DNA of 64,000 bases from Neotamlana laminarinivorans (GCF_020523925.1 NZ_JAJAPW010000002.1:608524-672523); one strand, 5' to 3'. Shown: positions 26,922-35,705, counted from the stretch's first letter. Notes: generated by a model from the sequence alone, not told the origin. Numbers and translations are program-made.

Positions 26922-27347
26922 TTAAATTTCAGGTTTACTTTTAAATCTAGTTTTCAGTTCGATATATTGTTCGTGAAATAAAAATATGGAAGCAATAGTG
27001 AATGGAATTCCTGACCAAAATGCCCATTTGTGAAAATCAGTATAATTCAAACTAGGATATGTTAAATATCTGAATGAAACATACAGTAAAATTATTCCTA
27101 AGATGCCGATAAGATTTTTAGTAATCACTTTTTTTACTAGTAAACTTATAATAATTAGTAAATTTCCAATAACTGAGGTTATTGAAGCAATTAATATAAG
27201 TTTGGAAAAAGAATCTGAAAAACCATTACTGTTTAACCATCTATCTAGAGTAAAAAATTCGATAAATAGCATTATAGAGATTGTATTTTTATGAATGATG
27301 ACAATTAATGAATGTAAAATCATTGTCCAAATTTTTAATTTTTTCAT
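26922..27347 (-). CDS. Four-helix membrane protein, unknown function, in cassette-like unit
   Basis: A 141-residue protein with about four transmembrane helices (approximately 8-28, 48-70, 77-93, 108-125), a basic start (MKKLKIW) and a charged C-terminal tail. I do not recognise a family. It is followed on its own strand by palindrome B at 29 bp, so gene plus palindrome form the second unit of the cassette-like pair. A second in-frame ATG nine codons in is possible. Confidence 0.62.
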   Translation of the reverse strand: MKKLKIWTMILHSLIVIIHKNTISIMLFIEFFTLDRWLNSNGFSDSFSKLILIASITSVIGNLLIIISLLVKKVITKNLIGILGIILLYVSFRYLTYPSLNYTDFHKWAFWSGIPFTIASIFLFHEQYIELKTRFKSKPEI

Positions 27348-27527
27348 ACTTTTTCTAATGAAGGTTGTACTATAATTTCTCTTAATATTCTTGACATATT
27401 TACTTAGATCTTGGATTCAATGTTTGCTAATTACTAAATAACAGGAATGTTTTATCAATAACAATGTGCTTAATAATTATTTGAAACAAGTTCAATAAAT
27501 TCTTGTAAAAAAGTATTGTATTTAAAA

Positions 27528-28052
27528 TTAAGGCTTTTTTCTAACACCTTCCAGTATAACATCATTTAAAGCTTCCGATTTATTGGATGTATGCAATACA
27601 GAGATATCCCCAGTAGACTCTAAAACAACAGCTCTAACTTGGTTGTAATCAAGAACATTAGCCTCTCTTAATTTAGCTATTAATTGTTTTTTTTCAATGC
27701 GGGCATATTTTAAATTATCGTGCAAAATTTTATCATTATCCATTAATAATAAAGGGTCATTGGAGATTAAATTGCTATAAAATTTTAATGCTCTTTGTAA
27801 ATATGAAGATATAAAAGTAATTACAAGTAAACTCACTATAGCTACTGCACCATGTACAAGGCTTGTGCTTGAAGTTAAAATAGAAGATATTATACTACCT
27901 ATAGCTACTGTAAAAGCAAAATCGAAGGCAGTAAATTTTGCAAATGACCTTAGGCCAATAATTCTGGTAACTAAAATTATAACAATAAAAATTAAAAGAC
28001 TTCCTAATATAGTTTCTAAAATAGGGTCCTTAATGCTGTAAATCCATTCCAT
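27528..28052 (-). CDS. DUF421 (YetF-like) membrane protein
   Basis: A 174-residue protein with three N-terminal transmembrane helices and the family signature GLRSFAKFTAFDFAFTVAIGS near 34-54, followed by the cytoplasmic DUF421 domain (LREANVLDYNQVRAVVLESTGDISVL). YetF/DUF421 proteins are widespread; some affect spore or envelope properties, but no general function is settled. ATG 28052 (MEWIYSI) is chosen by family pattern; an in-frame ATG at 28124 would add 24 polar residues. Confidence 0.85.
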   Translation of the reverse strand: MEWIYSIKDPILETILGSLLIFIVIILVTRIIGLRSFAKFTAFDFAFTVAIGSIISSILTSSTSLVHGAVAIVSLLVITFISSYLQRALKFYSNLISNDPLLLMDNDKILHDNLKYARIEKKQLIAKLREANVLDYNQVRAVVLESTGDISVLHTSNKSEALNDVILEGVRKKP

Positions 28053-28481
28053 ATTTTTTATTTTAAATGTTAGTTTATTCAGTTCTCCTTTGTCAATTAT
28101 TTTATTTAAATTTTTGTCTATCAAAATGGCAAAGTAAATTACCTTTAAACCAGTTTACTGTAATGGGGTTTTAATTACAATGTAAAGTTTTATACTTAAA
28201 ATTCAAATTTAGAGAGGTTTTCAAATTCTTGTAATAAGTTAAGACTATAATTTTTAAGCATTTTGATAAACAGATAATTTAGAAGAAAAATGTGTGGCAC
28301 TAAATTTTTCTTTTCGAAAAGTTTTAAAGCTAGCATAACAAAGGCTATAGAATTAAAGTTAATCATTTTCGGTTTAAAATTGTTATTATAATTAAAAACA
28401 GTTTTTAATTGGGTTTATATAATGTTGTGTTTTTTTGGTAAAATTTTAGAAACATTATAAAATTATCTATATCTTTCAATT
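28053..28481. other. Gene-poor AT-rich intergenic stretch
   Basis: About 430 bp between the divergent DUF421 and helicase-associated-like genes. I see only a 12-bp palindrome CTTTTCGAAAAG (28310-28321) and no convincing ORF, RNA or exact promoter. A near-match TATCTTTC (28470-28477) lies immediately before the next ATG. Confidence 0.4.
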
Positions 28482-29126
28482 ATGGAATCTAAAAATAAAA
28501 TAAAAGAGAACGAATGGCTTAAATTACTTAAAGAAGCTATTGATGAAGGTGTGAAAATTCAAGTAAACCATAGATTTAAGTATAAAAACAAAAATCTAGG
28601 TGGTTTTTTAACCCATGCTAAAAGAAAAAATAACCCAGAATTGCATAAAAAAATAAAACGATTAGGGGTAGATTTTAAAATGCATAGTAAAGACCCTGAG
28701 CATTACCTAGAAAAATTCACATTGCAATTATTAAAAGATAAAAAACCAATTAAGCAAAGATATATGACTAGGTTTAATGTCTATATTTTACCAAAAAAAG
28801 ATATTTTAAAAGAAGAAACTATTGAGAAGTTAAACAATGTTTGGCAACAAAAATTTGGTGTTGTAAGAAGATGGGATGTTCCTGAAACTGCTCTTGACAA
28901 AATTAATAGGTGGAAAGCATTTAGGTATGATGAAGAAAATAATCCGGATGGAAAATGGTTTCACTACAGAAAATACATGGGAAACAAACTATACGGTTGG
29001 GTGTATGTTAGAAAAAGAGATAAGAAAAAAATGAGCCTAATATTAGAACATTTTAACGAACAGGAAATAGCAGAATTAAAAAAAGAGGGTTTTTTTAAAA
29101 ATAAGAGAAGAAAAAAACAGGCATAA
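28482..29126 (+). CDS. Basic protein resembling helicase-associated domains
   Basis: A 214-residue, very Lys-rich protein. The N-terminal segment (about 25-65: VNHRFKYKNKNLGGFLTHAK, then HKKIKRLGVDFK) follows the helicase-associated (HA, PF03457-type) repeat pattern of an N-x-R-x-K start, LGxW/F core and LxxxGF end; part of the C-terminal half (RKYMGNKLYGWVYVRKRDKK) may be a second degenerate copy. HA domains are thought to bind nucleic acids. No helicase domain is present. It is convergent with the TrlF-like gene. Confidence 0.6.
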   Translation: MESKNKIKENEWLKLLKEAIDEGVKIQVNHRFKYKNKNLGGFLTHAKRKNNPELHKKIKRLGVDFKMHSKDPEHYLEKFTLQLLKDKKPIKQRYMTRFNVYILPKKDILKEETIEKLNNVWQQKFGVVRRWDVPETALDKINRWKAFRYDEENNPDGKWFHYRKYMGNKLYGWVYVRKRDKKKMSLILEHFNEQEIAELKKEGFFKNKRRKKQA

Positions 29127-29230
29127 TAAAATATTTTGTTCTTGTTTTTTACTCGTTACAATGCTTTTTTATTTTTAGTAGTAAGCAAGAAGATGTAATT
29201 ACTTATACAGGTTGATGTGTTTGCTATTTT

Positions 29231-31939
29231 TTATACATTGTCGTGTACCGTACTTATTGCATATTTTTGTTCTCTTTTCTTGAAAGCAACTTCACCACCT
29301 TCCAAGATATCACAAACGTGCTCTTTTATTCCCTGTCTATTTAATATAGGGATTGCGTTATCTTGAAGTCTGATAGAGGTATCTTCTAATGCTCCAGATG
29401 TATACTCAAAATGATATATGTTGTTTGGTGTAGAGTTTCCTTTTTGATTGGCGATAATTACTTGTTCCGAGTCTGTACCAACAACTAAATTTGGATTATG
29501 AGTTACAATAATAATTTGACGTTCTTTCTTTTTTTCTTTTATAAACTTTCGTAATTGACTATACAATGAACGATTATCCCAATCGTCTTCAGGTTGGTCT
29601 AGTAATATTGGATATTTACTTGATTTATCTAAGTCAATTAATAATTTTAGTAATATAAAAGCTTTTTTTCCAGCTGACATTTCATTAAATCTATCACCTT
29701 CGCTAGTCAATTTGAAATCAAAAACAAACCAGTTTTTTAATAATACTTTTAAAGCTGATGAAAGACTATCATATCTTTTGACAGTTTCTATTTTTTTATA
29801 CAAAAAGTCTAGTATTAGTGTTTTAATGTCAGCTTTAAACTGCTCAATATTTTTAACTGTATAGTTATCAATATTTAGACTATTACTTTTTACGTAAGTT
29901 GATAATTTAACACCATTAAAAACTTCTAGAACGAATTGATTATGAAAAGCTTTTTCTTTAAAAAGTATATCTATTTCAAAATCCATTTCATCTTTAATTA
30001 ATTTCTGTTTCATAATTATTGATTTAGCATCGAATAAATTATTATAGAAACTTTTCGTAAAATCCGAAAGGTTATCAATTATTAATAGAATTTCTTTTTT
30101 TAAATCCTCTAATTTCTGTTGCTCAATTAAAATTTTATTTAGTTTATTCTTCTCTTTTTCTAAACTTAATTCTAAATTGGTCAAAATCTTTGAGTTATTT
30201 AGTTTTCCAGAATAGGGTTTTAAATCGTTATCTGTTTTAGAAAGGACTAGAGCTATTTCGTTTATTTCTTCATTTAATACAGTTATTTTATTGTCAATAA
30301 ATGATAACCAATCATCAATAAAAACTTTTTGAATTTTTTCAAATTCTATATTTAACTCCTCTTTTGTTTTTTCTGAAACATTACTAAATAAAGGTTTGTT
30401 TATAATTTCTGTATTCTCGGATTTTAATAAATTTAAAGATTCTAAATCAGTATTTATTTGTTCTTGTCTTTTTGCAAGTTTATCTTTAATTTTTATTAAA
30501 TCATTATATTTAGCTATTTCTGAAGAGTCTAAACCTGATTTATTTTTCAAGTCAGCAATAGAATTTTCAATTTTTTTGATTTCACTTTCAATCCCTTTTT
30601 TATCGCCTATATTCTTAATAGATTTATTTAACTCTATAAAATTAGCATATAGCTGCTCTAAGTCTTCAATGTTTTTTGCAACTTTAGAATTTAAGGAATT
30701 GTTTTTTGATTGTAAGTTTTCAAATGCATTTTTAATATCGACATCTTGAATTAATACATTTTTAATTATATCGTCAATTGAAGTTTGTTCTTCGTTTTTT
30801 TCGACTAGTCTATTTAAATAAGATTGCGGTATATAGATTATTTTTTTTGATGGATTGTCTATATTGTTTAATTTACTTATTTGACCGTCACGCCATTTTA
30901 CTTCAAAGCCTTTAATTTTTTTAGAATAAACATCTAAACTAACTTCTTTATGTCTATCAATGACTTCTTTTGGGTCAATTGTTTCTGCAATACTTCTAAG
31001 TAAAAGCGATTTCCCAGTTGATTTTCCACCAATAATAGTAACAAGATTTTGATTAAGTTTAATTTCGTGAGGTAAAAAATTATCATCGATGAATTTTACT
31101 GTATCGATAACAGAATAATCGGTTTTGTTGTCATTTAATTCTTCACCAATGAATAATCTATCTTTAGGTTCAAATAATACTTGTTTTAATCCTTCATAAT
31201 TTTTATTTGCTTTTATGAAAGAATATGTAGAACCTACATCACTAGCTTTGTGTGCATCAGATGAACTTAGAATAGGTATTTCAGGATGATTTTTTGGATA
31301 CCAGCCTTTAATCTTATTTTGAATTTCTTCAATTTGCTCATATTTTTCTTTTATTTCGAAAGAAAAATAAATATTTCCATTTATTAAATAATCAATAATT
31401 TCTTTTCTCCCTTGTACATCAGATTTTTTGAAAAAACCACTATTTGACATACAGTGAGCAAAAACAACTATTCCAATATCACAGTTCCAAATGTCAGATA
31501 TTAATTCTTTTGTTGTGCAATTAATTTTTTTATGTGTATTGTCTGAATTGAAAAAAGGTCTATCAATTTTACAGTTTTTGGCAAGGAAATATTCGACTGC
31601 TTCACTCCATTTCTCTAAGCCTATTTTTTCTTTATAGTTTTCATTGAAGATAACCAACAAATGCCAACCCTCTCTTGTATCTAATTCTACTCCAGGTAAT
31701 ACTTTAATATTTTTATTATTATTGATAGCGTAATCAATTGCTAAACCACAATTATGGTCAGTAATTCCAATTACCTCAATATTTTTTTCTTCTGCTGTTT
31801 TTAAGTATTCTTGGGTACTTTTCTTTATTTTTTCTAATGTTGCAGCATCATTCTTACCAAGCCAATTGTTAGATACTGGTTGTACTTGTAAATCCCATTT
31901 TGCCCAAATTGAGCCTCTTGATAGTTTTGTTTCTGACAT
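29231..31939 (-). CDS. TrlF-like PHP/SMC-type ATPase
   Basis: A 902-residue protein. N-terminal PHP-like domain (1 to about 265): GITDHNCGLAID near 55, VLPGVELDTREGWHLLVIF, AHCMSN and SSDAHKASDVG. Then an ABC/SMC-type ATPase split by a long coiled coil (about 400-680): Walker A GGKSTGKSLLLRS near 306, signature-like SAGKKAFILL near 748, Walker B PILLDQPEDDWDN near 780 and a THNPNLVVGT His switch. The first PHP motif, usually LHxH, reads DLQVQP, so two metal ligands are missing. PHP-SMC ATPases of this TrlF type occur mostly in accessory DNA; a defence or DNA-processing role is inference. ATG 31939 (MSETKLSRG) is chosen; the frame reaches 31960. Confidence 0.83.
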   Translation of the reverse strand: MSETKLSRGSIWAKWDLQVQPVSNNWLGKNDAATLEKIKKSTQEYLKTAEEKNIEVIGITDHNCGLAIDYAINNNKNIKVLPGVELDTREGWHLLVIFNENYKEKIGLEKWSEAVEYFLAKNCKIDRPFFNSDNTHKKINCTTKELISDIWNCDIGIVVFAHCMSNSGFFKKSDVQGRKEIIDYLINGNIYFSFEIKEKYEQIEEIQNKIKGWYPKNHPEIPILSSSDAHKASDVGSTYSFIKANKNYEGLKQVLFEPKDRLFIGEELNDNKTDYSVIDTVKFIDDNFLPHEIKLNQNLVTIIGGKSTGKSLLLRSIAETIDPKEVIDRHKEVSLDVYSKKIKGFEVKWRDGQISKLNNIDNPSKKIIYIPQSYLNRLVEKNEEQTSIDDIIKNVLIQDVDIKNAFENLQSKNNSLNSKVAKNIEDLEQLYANFIELNKSIKNIGDKKGIESEIKKIENSIADLKNKSGLDSSEIAKYNDLIKIKDKLAKRQEQINTDLESLNLLKSENTEIINKPLFSNVSEKTKEELNIEFEKIQKVFIDDWLSFIDNKITVLNEEINEIALVLSKTDNDLKPYSGKLNNSKILTNLELSLEKEKNKLNKILIEQQKLEDLKKEILLIIDNLSDFTKSFYNNLFDAKSIIMKQKLIKDEMDFEIDILFKEKAFHNQFVLEVFNGVKLSTYVKSNSLNIDNYTVKNIEQFKADIKTLILDFLYKKIETVKRYDSLSSALKVLLKNWFVFDFKLTSEGDRFNEMSAGKKAFILLKLLIDLDKSSKYPILLDQPEDDWDNRSLYSQLRKFIKEKKKERQIIIVTHNPNLVVGTDSEQVIIANQKGNSTPNNIYHFEYTSGALEDTSIRLQDNAIPILNRQGIKEHVCDILEGGEVAFKKREQKYAISTVHDNV

Positions 31940-32192
31940 GTTTTTTTGTATGGTATACAACTAATTACATCAGTAAATATAAGAAAATTCAGTAAAATTA
32001 TATTTTAAAATAGCTTTAAAACCAGATAAGTAAAGTTTTGTAAACGACTACAAACAATTACAAACGAACACAATTATTTAAAAACCGTTTAAAATTTTAA
32101 GTGTGTTGCACTTTTGCAGTGTCGAGTTATAACATTAACGTATTGTTATTCTCGATTTAGTATTAACTGTTTTACGATTAAAAATTAAAATT

Positions 32193-32519
32193 ATGAACAC
32201 GCTTAGAAACAAAGTACAGTTGATTGGTAACTTAGGAAACAATCCAGAAATTATTAACCTTGAATCGGGTAAAACATTGGCTAAATTTAATATAGCCACA
32301 AACGATAGTTACACCAATAATAAAGGTGAAAAAATAACCGACACGCAATGGCATAATGTGGTTGCTTGGGGCAAAACTGCACAAATTGTTGAAAAATATT
32401 TAACCAAAGGTAAAGAAGTAGCTATAGAGGGTAAATTAACATCTAGAAGTTACGACGATAAACAAGGTAATAAACGCTACATTACAGAGGTTGTTTGTAG
32501 CGAACTGCTAATGTTATAA
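32193..32519 (+). CDS. ssb: Short single-stranded DNA-binding protein (no acidic tail)
   Basis: A 108-residue OB-fold protein. MNTLRNKVQLIGNLGNNPEI, WHNVVAWGKTAQIVEKYLTKGKEVAIEGKL and YITEVVCSELLML are standard SSB. Typical SSBs of 140-180 residues end in a Gly-rich linker and an acidic DDxxPF tip that recruits repair and replication proteins; this one stops right after the OB fold. It is therefore probably a second, specialised SSB (small flavobacterial paralogue type), not the essential SSB. Monocistronic, with a strong terminator. Confidence 0.93.
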   Translation: MNTLRNKVQLIGNLGNNPEIINLESGKTLAKFNIATNDSYTNNKGEKITDTQWHNVVAWGKTAQIVEKYLTKGKEVAIEGKLTSRSYDDKQGNKRYITEVVCSELLML

Positions 32520-32540
32520 AACCCAAATTGTATTAAATAG

Positions 32541-32567
32541 TAAAGCCCGATTTTAAATCGGGCTTTA
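32541..32567 (+). terminator. Terminator after ssb
   Basis: A perfect inverted repeat with GC-rich core AGCCCGAT/ATCGGGCT (arms 32541-32553 and 32555-32567) in A/T flanks. Confidence 0.85.
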
Positions 32568-32651
32568 CTTTACTAATTAACAAATTATAATAATCTTTCT
32601 TTTTCTTTACAAGGCTTAAGTCGGCGTTAAGTTTTATTACTTACAAAAAAA

Positions 32652-33101
32652 TTAATTTTTTTTAAATTTTATTTTTTCCCAGTTTTTATCGGCTTGTTTT
32701 ATTTGGTTATCAATGTTTAATTTTTTCCAAGATTTTAAAGTATTTATTCCCCAGGAATTATAAAATAAATACAGTTTACCGTTTGTAATTTGATAAGTTT
32801 CAGGGTCTATACCTACTTTATCTCCTTTTTCGGCAATAGCATAGGCACAGTAGCCACCATATTTAGGCACATAACTTTCAGGGTTATTTTTAAATGTGTT
32901 TAAATTTTCTTTGCTAGAAAACTTAAATTTAACTCCATTAAAAGTTGTTGTGTATTCTGTTTTACCTTCTTGAGGATTGTTTTTAAAATAAGAAACTACA
33001 TCGTACCCTTCGGCAATATATCCTTTTTTTAAATTGTAATCTATTTGTTGTGCTTGTAGCGAATATAAACTTAAAAAGCACATTACTAAAAACCATTTCA
33101 T
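32652..33101 (-). CDS. Secreted YHS domain protein
   Basis: A 149-residue protein with a signal peptide (MKWFLVMCFLSLYSLQAQ). The YHS domain follows: EGYDVVSYFKNNPQEGKTEY, FKFSSKENLNTFKNNPESYVPKYGGYCAYA. YHS domains occur in metal-related oxidoreductases and transport ATPases; stand-alone secreted forms are common in marine bacteria, often near copper or redox proteins, but none is next to this one. Function is unassigned. Confidence 0.85.
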   Translation of the reverse strand: MKWFLVMCFLSLYSLQAQQIDYNLKKGYIAEGYDVVSYFKNNPQEGKTEYTTTFNGVKFKFSSKENLNTFKNNPESYVPKYGGYCAYAIAEKGDKVGIDPETYQITNGKLYLFYNSWGINTLKSWKKLNIDNQIKQADKNWEKIKFKKN

Positions 33102-33155
33102 AAATAATTGTTTTTTTAGTAAGTCTTAATTAGTAGTAAAAGCTTACGCTATTTA

Positions 33156-34136
33156 TTATAAAACCATAAGATTACAACCACGAATATCAGAGTTGTCAAA
33201 GCGTCCTATAATATCAATTTCACCATTTTGTTTAACACGACCTAAATCTTGGGTTGCAATAAAGGCACAAGAATTAATATTTGCTAAATCTATTACATTT
33301 ATACCTCCTGTTTTTCCCGCGGTTTGAATGGTTAATGCATCTTCTGGGTCGCGAGTTATTATTTGCATCCAAGGTGGGCAGCTAAAAACACCGTTTCCTT
33401 TCGAGTAAGCTTGACTCAATAGTTCGGTCATGCCATATTCGCTATGTATATGGTTTACACCAAAACCTTTTTTTAATATATTATGTAGTTCAGTACGAAT
33501 AAGTTCTTTGCGTCTACCTTTCATGCCGCCAGTTTCCATTATTATGGTATTTTTTAGGTTGAATTTATGAGTTTCAACTAGATCTAATAATGCAAACGAC
33601 ACGCCTATAAGAAGGACTTTTTTGTTTTCAGAATTTAGTTTAATTAAGGTGTTTTTAAGTTCAGATAGGTTATTTAAATAAAATCCGCTTTCTTTATGCT
33701 TAGAGGTTTTAATCATATGGTCTACCATATAAATTAGCGAGGAGCCTTCGCGCTCTAAATATGATGGTAATAACCCTAAAACAACATAATCTTCGATATT
33801 ACCATAAAAGTGTTTGAAACCTTTAATAAAACTTTGTTCGTAAATGTTTAAGTTAGTTACTAAATGTTTACTTGTATTACTGCCTGTAGTGCCAGAGCTT
33901 GTAAATGTAGCTTCAATATTTTTTTTTTCACTTAATATTTCGTGAGTTTTAAAAAACTGAATTGGCAAAAATGGTATTTCTGTTACGGTTTTTACGCTGC
34001 TTGGGTGTTTGTACAATAAATCGCAGAATGAGCGATAAACTCTATTATTTTCAAACTGAAATTTAAAAACCTGCAAAGCCATGCTTTCAAAAGCTTCTTT
34101 AGAGTTTATTTTAAAAATGTCTTCTGGATTAATCAT
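33156..34136 (-). CDS. LuxE/PaaK-like acyl-protein synthetase
   Basis: A 326-residue ANL-type adenylating enzyme. The AMP-binding loop ATFTSSGTTGSNTSKH is near residues 74-89 and HIHSEYGMTELLSQAYS near 219-235, with the adenylate motif. It resembles the LuxE subfamily, which activates fatty acids and transfers them to a protein cysteine. No luxCDAB genes are here; in Bacteroidota orphan LuxE-like enzymes occur in lipid or polyketide contexts, so the acyl substrate is unknown. ATG 34136 (MINPEDIFK) is chosen; the ORF extends to 34187. Confidence 0.83.
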   Translation of the reverse strand: MINPEDIFKINSKEAFESMALQVFKFQFENNRVYRSFCDLLYKHPSSVKTVTEIPFLPIQFFKTHEILSEKKNIEATFTSSGTTGSNTSKHLVTNLNIYEQSFIKGFKHFYGNIEDYVVLGLLPSYLEREGSSLIYMVDHMIKTSKHKESGFYLNNLSELKNTLIKLNSENKKVLLIGVSFALLDLVETHKFNLKNTIIMETGGMKGRRKELIRTELHNILKKGFGVNHIHSEYGMTELLSQAYSKGNGVFSCPPWMQIITRDPEDALTIQTAGKTGGINVIDLANINSCAFIATQDLGRVKQNGEIDIIGRFDNSDIRGCNLMVL

Positions 34137-34155
34137 AAGTTGTTTTTCAACACTG

Positions 34156-34163
34156 CAAAAGTA
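34156..34163 (-). promoter_or_regulatory. -7 box for LuxE-like gene
   Basis: TACTTTTG on the minus strand, exact TAnnTTTG, 20 bp before ATG 34136; it lies inside the longer frame and supports the shorter start. Confidence 0.5.
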
Positions 34164-34174
34164 TATAAAATAAA

Positions 34175-34199
34175 AAAGCGCTACCAATGGTAACGCTTT
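34175..34199 (-). terminator. Terminator after the 275-residue T9SS protein
   Basis: A hairpin AAAGCG-C-TACC / GGTA-A-CGCTTT (34175-34199) followed on the minus strand by T-rich sequence. Confidence 0.8.
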
Positions 34200-34221
34200 A
34201 AAAGTTATGTATTAATAAAAA

Positions 34222-35049
34222 TTATTTTATAACTAGTTTTTGGGTTGAAACAGCATCATTTTGTGTTACTTTCATAACATAAATACCACTATTTAAGCCA
34301 GAAACGTTTAGTTTGTTACTGGTTACTTTATTGCTTAAAACTTGTTTTCCTAATAAATCAAAAACAGCAACATCCATTACAGAAGTACTTTTACTTGTAA
34401 TGTTTACATAACCTAAGCTTGTTGGGTTAGGGTAAGCTGTAAATCCTTCAATTTGGTTTTGTTTTGTTGATAACGTAGAAAAAGTAAATGTTCCTAAAGG
34501 AAATTGTGAGCCACATGAAGCGTTAGTTGTACAACCATCAACAGCATCTGCTCCGCTAAACGTCCAATCTGCTAAAGTAAAGGTTGTTGAGGGGCTAGAG
34601 TCAGAAACTCTGTAAGCCCATCCATCTAAGTAGTCCCAAGCTTCGCCAGTTCCATCGGTATTAATATCACCAAAAACGTCATAAGCTGTTCCGTTGTAAA
34701 ATAGCTCTAAGGCATCATCACCATTAATTGAAGCGGAACCACTTGTAAAATCTGGTGCAAATCCAAAATATGCAGTAAAACCATCGACTTCAGTAGCTAA
34801 ATATAAAAAATCACCAGCTGTAGCACTACCAGAAAATGTGAATTCTTCACCATCTGTTCCGCCTCCATTATTTGCAGAACCAAAACCGTAAGCAGACAAA
34901 TCGGCAATATCATTTATTACATAAATTTCTACAGCTTTTGGAACGCCTCCAGAAAGAGGGCCATCAAAAGCACCTGTAATAATTAAGTCTTGCCCAAAAG
35001 ACAAATTAGCCATTAAAAAAATAAGGAATAGAGAGTAAAATTTTTTCAT
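34222..35049 (-). CDS. T9SS-secreted protein with LTD-like domain
   Basis: A 275-residue secreted protein. Signal peptide MKKFYSLFLIFLMANLSFGQ. The middle (about 22-185: LIITGAFDGPLSGGVPKAVEIYV, then GDDALELFYNGTAYDVFGD) resembles a lamin-tail (LTD)-like surface domain. The last about 75 residues are a type A Por/T9SS sorting domain: GFTAYPNPTSLGYVNI, DLLGKQVLSN, SGIYVMKVTQ, KLVIK. It should cross the outer membrane through the type IX system and stay on the surface or be released. No T9SS machinery genes are in the window. Confidence 0.87.
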   Translation of the reverse strand: MKKFYSLFLIFLMANLSFGQDLIITGAFDGPLSGGVPKAVEIYVINDIADLSAYGFGSANNGGGTDGEEFTFSGSATAGDFLYLATEVDGFTAYFGFAPDFTSGSASINGDDALELFYNGTAYDVFGDINTDGTGEAWDYLDGWAYRVSDSSPSTTFTLADWTFSGADAVDGCTTNASCGSQFPLGTFTFSTLSTKQNQIEGFTAYPNPTSLGYVNITSKSTSVMDVAVFDLLGKQVLSNKVTSNKLNVSGLNSGIYVMKVTQNDAVSTQKLVIK

Positions 35050-35117
35050 AAAAAAAGTATTAGTTAATAAAAGTTTAAGTTCTAAATTTACTAATTGTGC
35101 TCACTATAAACCAAAAA

Positions 35118-35137
35118 AAACAGCCATGTGGCTGTTT
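35118..35137 (-). terminator. Terminator after the 114-residue T9SS protein
   Basis: A perfect hairpin AAACAGCCA/TGGCTGTTT with a two-base loop, followed on the minus strand by a run of T. Confidence 0.8.
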
Positions 35138-35162
35138 ATTTAACGATATTATAATATTGGGT

Positions 35163-35507
35163 TTACTTTATTACTAATTTGCGAGTTTCGCTAACATTTC
35201 CTTCGGTGATTTTAACAATATACACACCTTTTTTTAAATTGGAAATATTTAATTCTTTACCTGTTAATACTACAGCAAAAACACGTTTGCCTAATACATT
35301 GTAAAACTCTACCCTTTTATTAAAATTATATTTAGTGCTTATTGTAATGTAAGCATTGCTACTTCTAACGGGGTTTGGGTAAATAGACAAATCCTCAATA
35401 TTTTGAGTTGTTACAGATGCTAATTTATTATCATCTTGAGCAACAGAAATTTGAGTTACACCAAAGGTAAAAACCAATAATAAAATGTAGAAGTAATTTT
35501 TTTGCAT
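35163..35507 (-). CDS. Minimal T9SS sorting-domain protein
   Basis: A 114-residue protein that is a signal peptide (ending SVAQ, about residue 23), a short linker of about 14 residues, and a type A sorting domain (LSIYPNPVRSSNAYITIS, FYNVLGKRVFAVVL, NLKKGVYIVKITEG, KLVIK). There is no visible cargo domain, which is unusual because this domain is normally the C-terminal tag of a larger protein. It has a clean frame and its own terminator, so it looks intact. Confidence 0.82.
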   Translation of the reverse strand: MQKNYFYILLLVFTFGVTQISVAQDDNKLASVTTQNIEDLSIYPNPVRSSNAYITISTKYNFNKRVEFYNVLGKRVFAVVLTGKELNISNLKKGVYIVKITEGNVSETRKLVIK

Positions 35508-35669
35508 AGGTCGATTTAAGATTTGGTAAAAATAATAATTTCTTACAAAAGTGATGCCAAAAAACTGTTAAAGATTTGATTCATACGTCGAAACGCTAAT
35601 TTACCTTAAGCAAATTGTTACCTTAATGTTATTAAATCTGTACTTTTAATAAAATTATGTTATTAGTTT

Positions 35670-35677
35670 TATATTTG
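35670..35677 (+). promoter_or_regulatory. -7 box for two-component operon
   Basis: TATATTTG, exact TAnnTTTG, 29 bp before the response regulator ATG at 35706. Confidence 0.5.
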
Positions 35678-35705
35678 CTTACACAATATTAGTTGCTCTT
35701 AAATA

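Noticed and set aside
25473..27527. Integron integrase, transposase or terminal inverted repeats of an IS around the cassette-like units
   Set aside because: No gene here has tyrosine recombinase or transposase motifs, and the palindromes are internal to intergenic gaps, with no target-site duplication visible.
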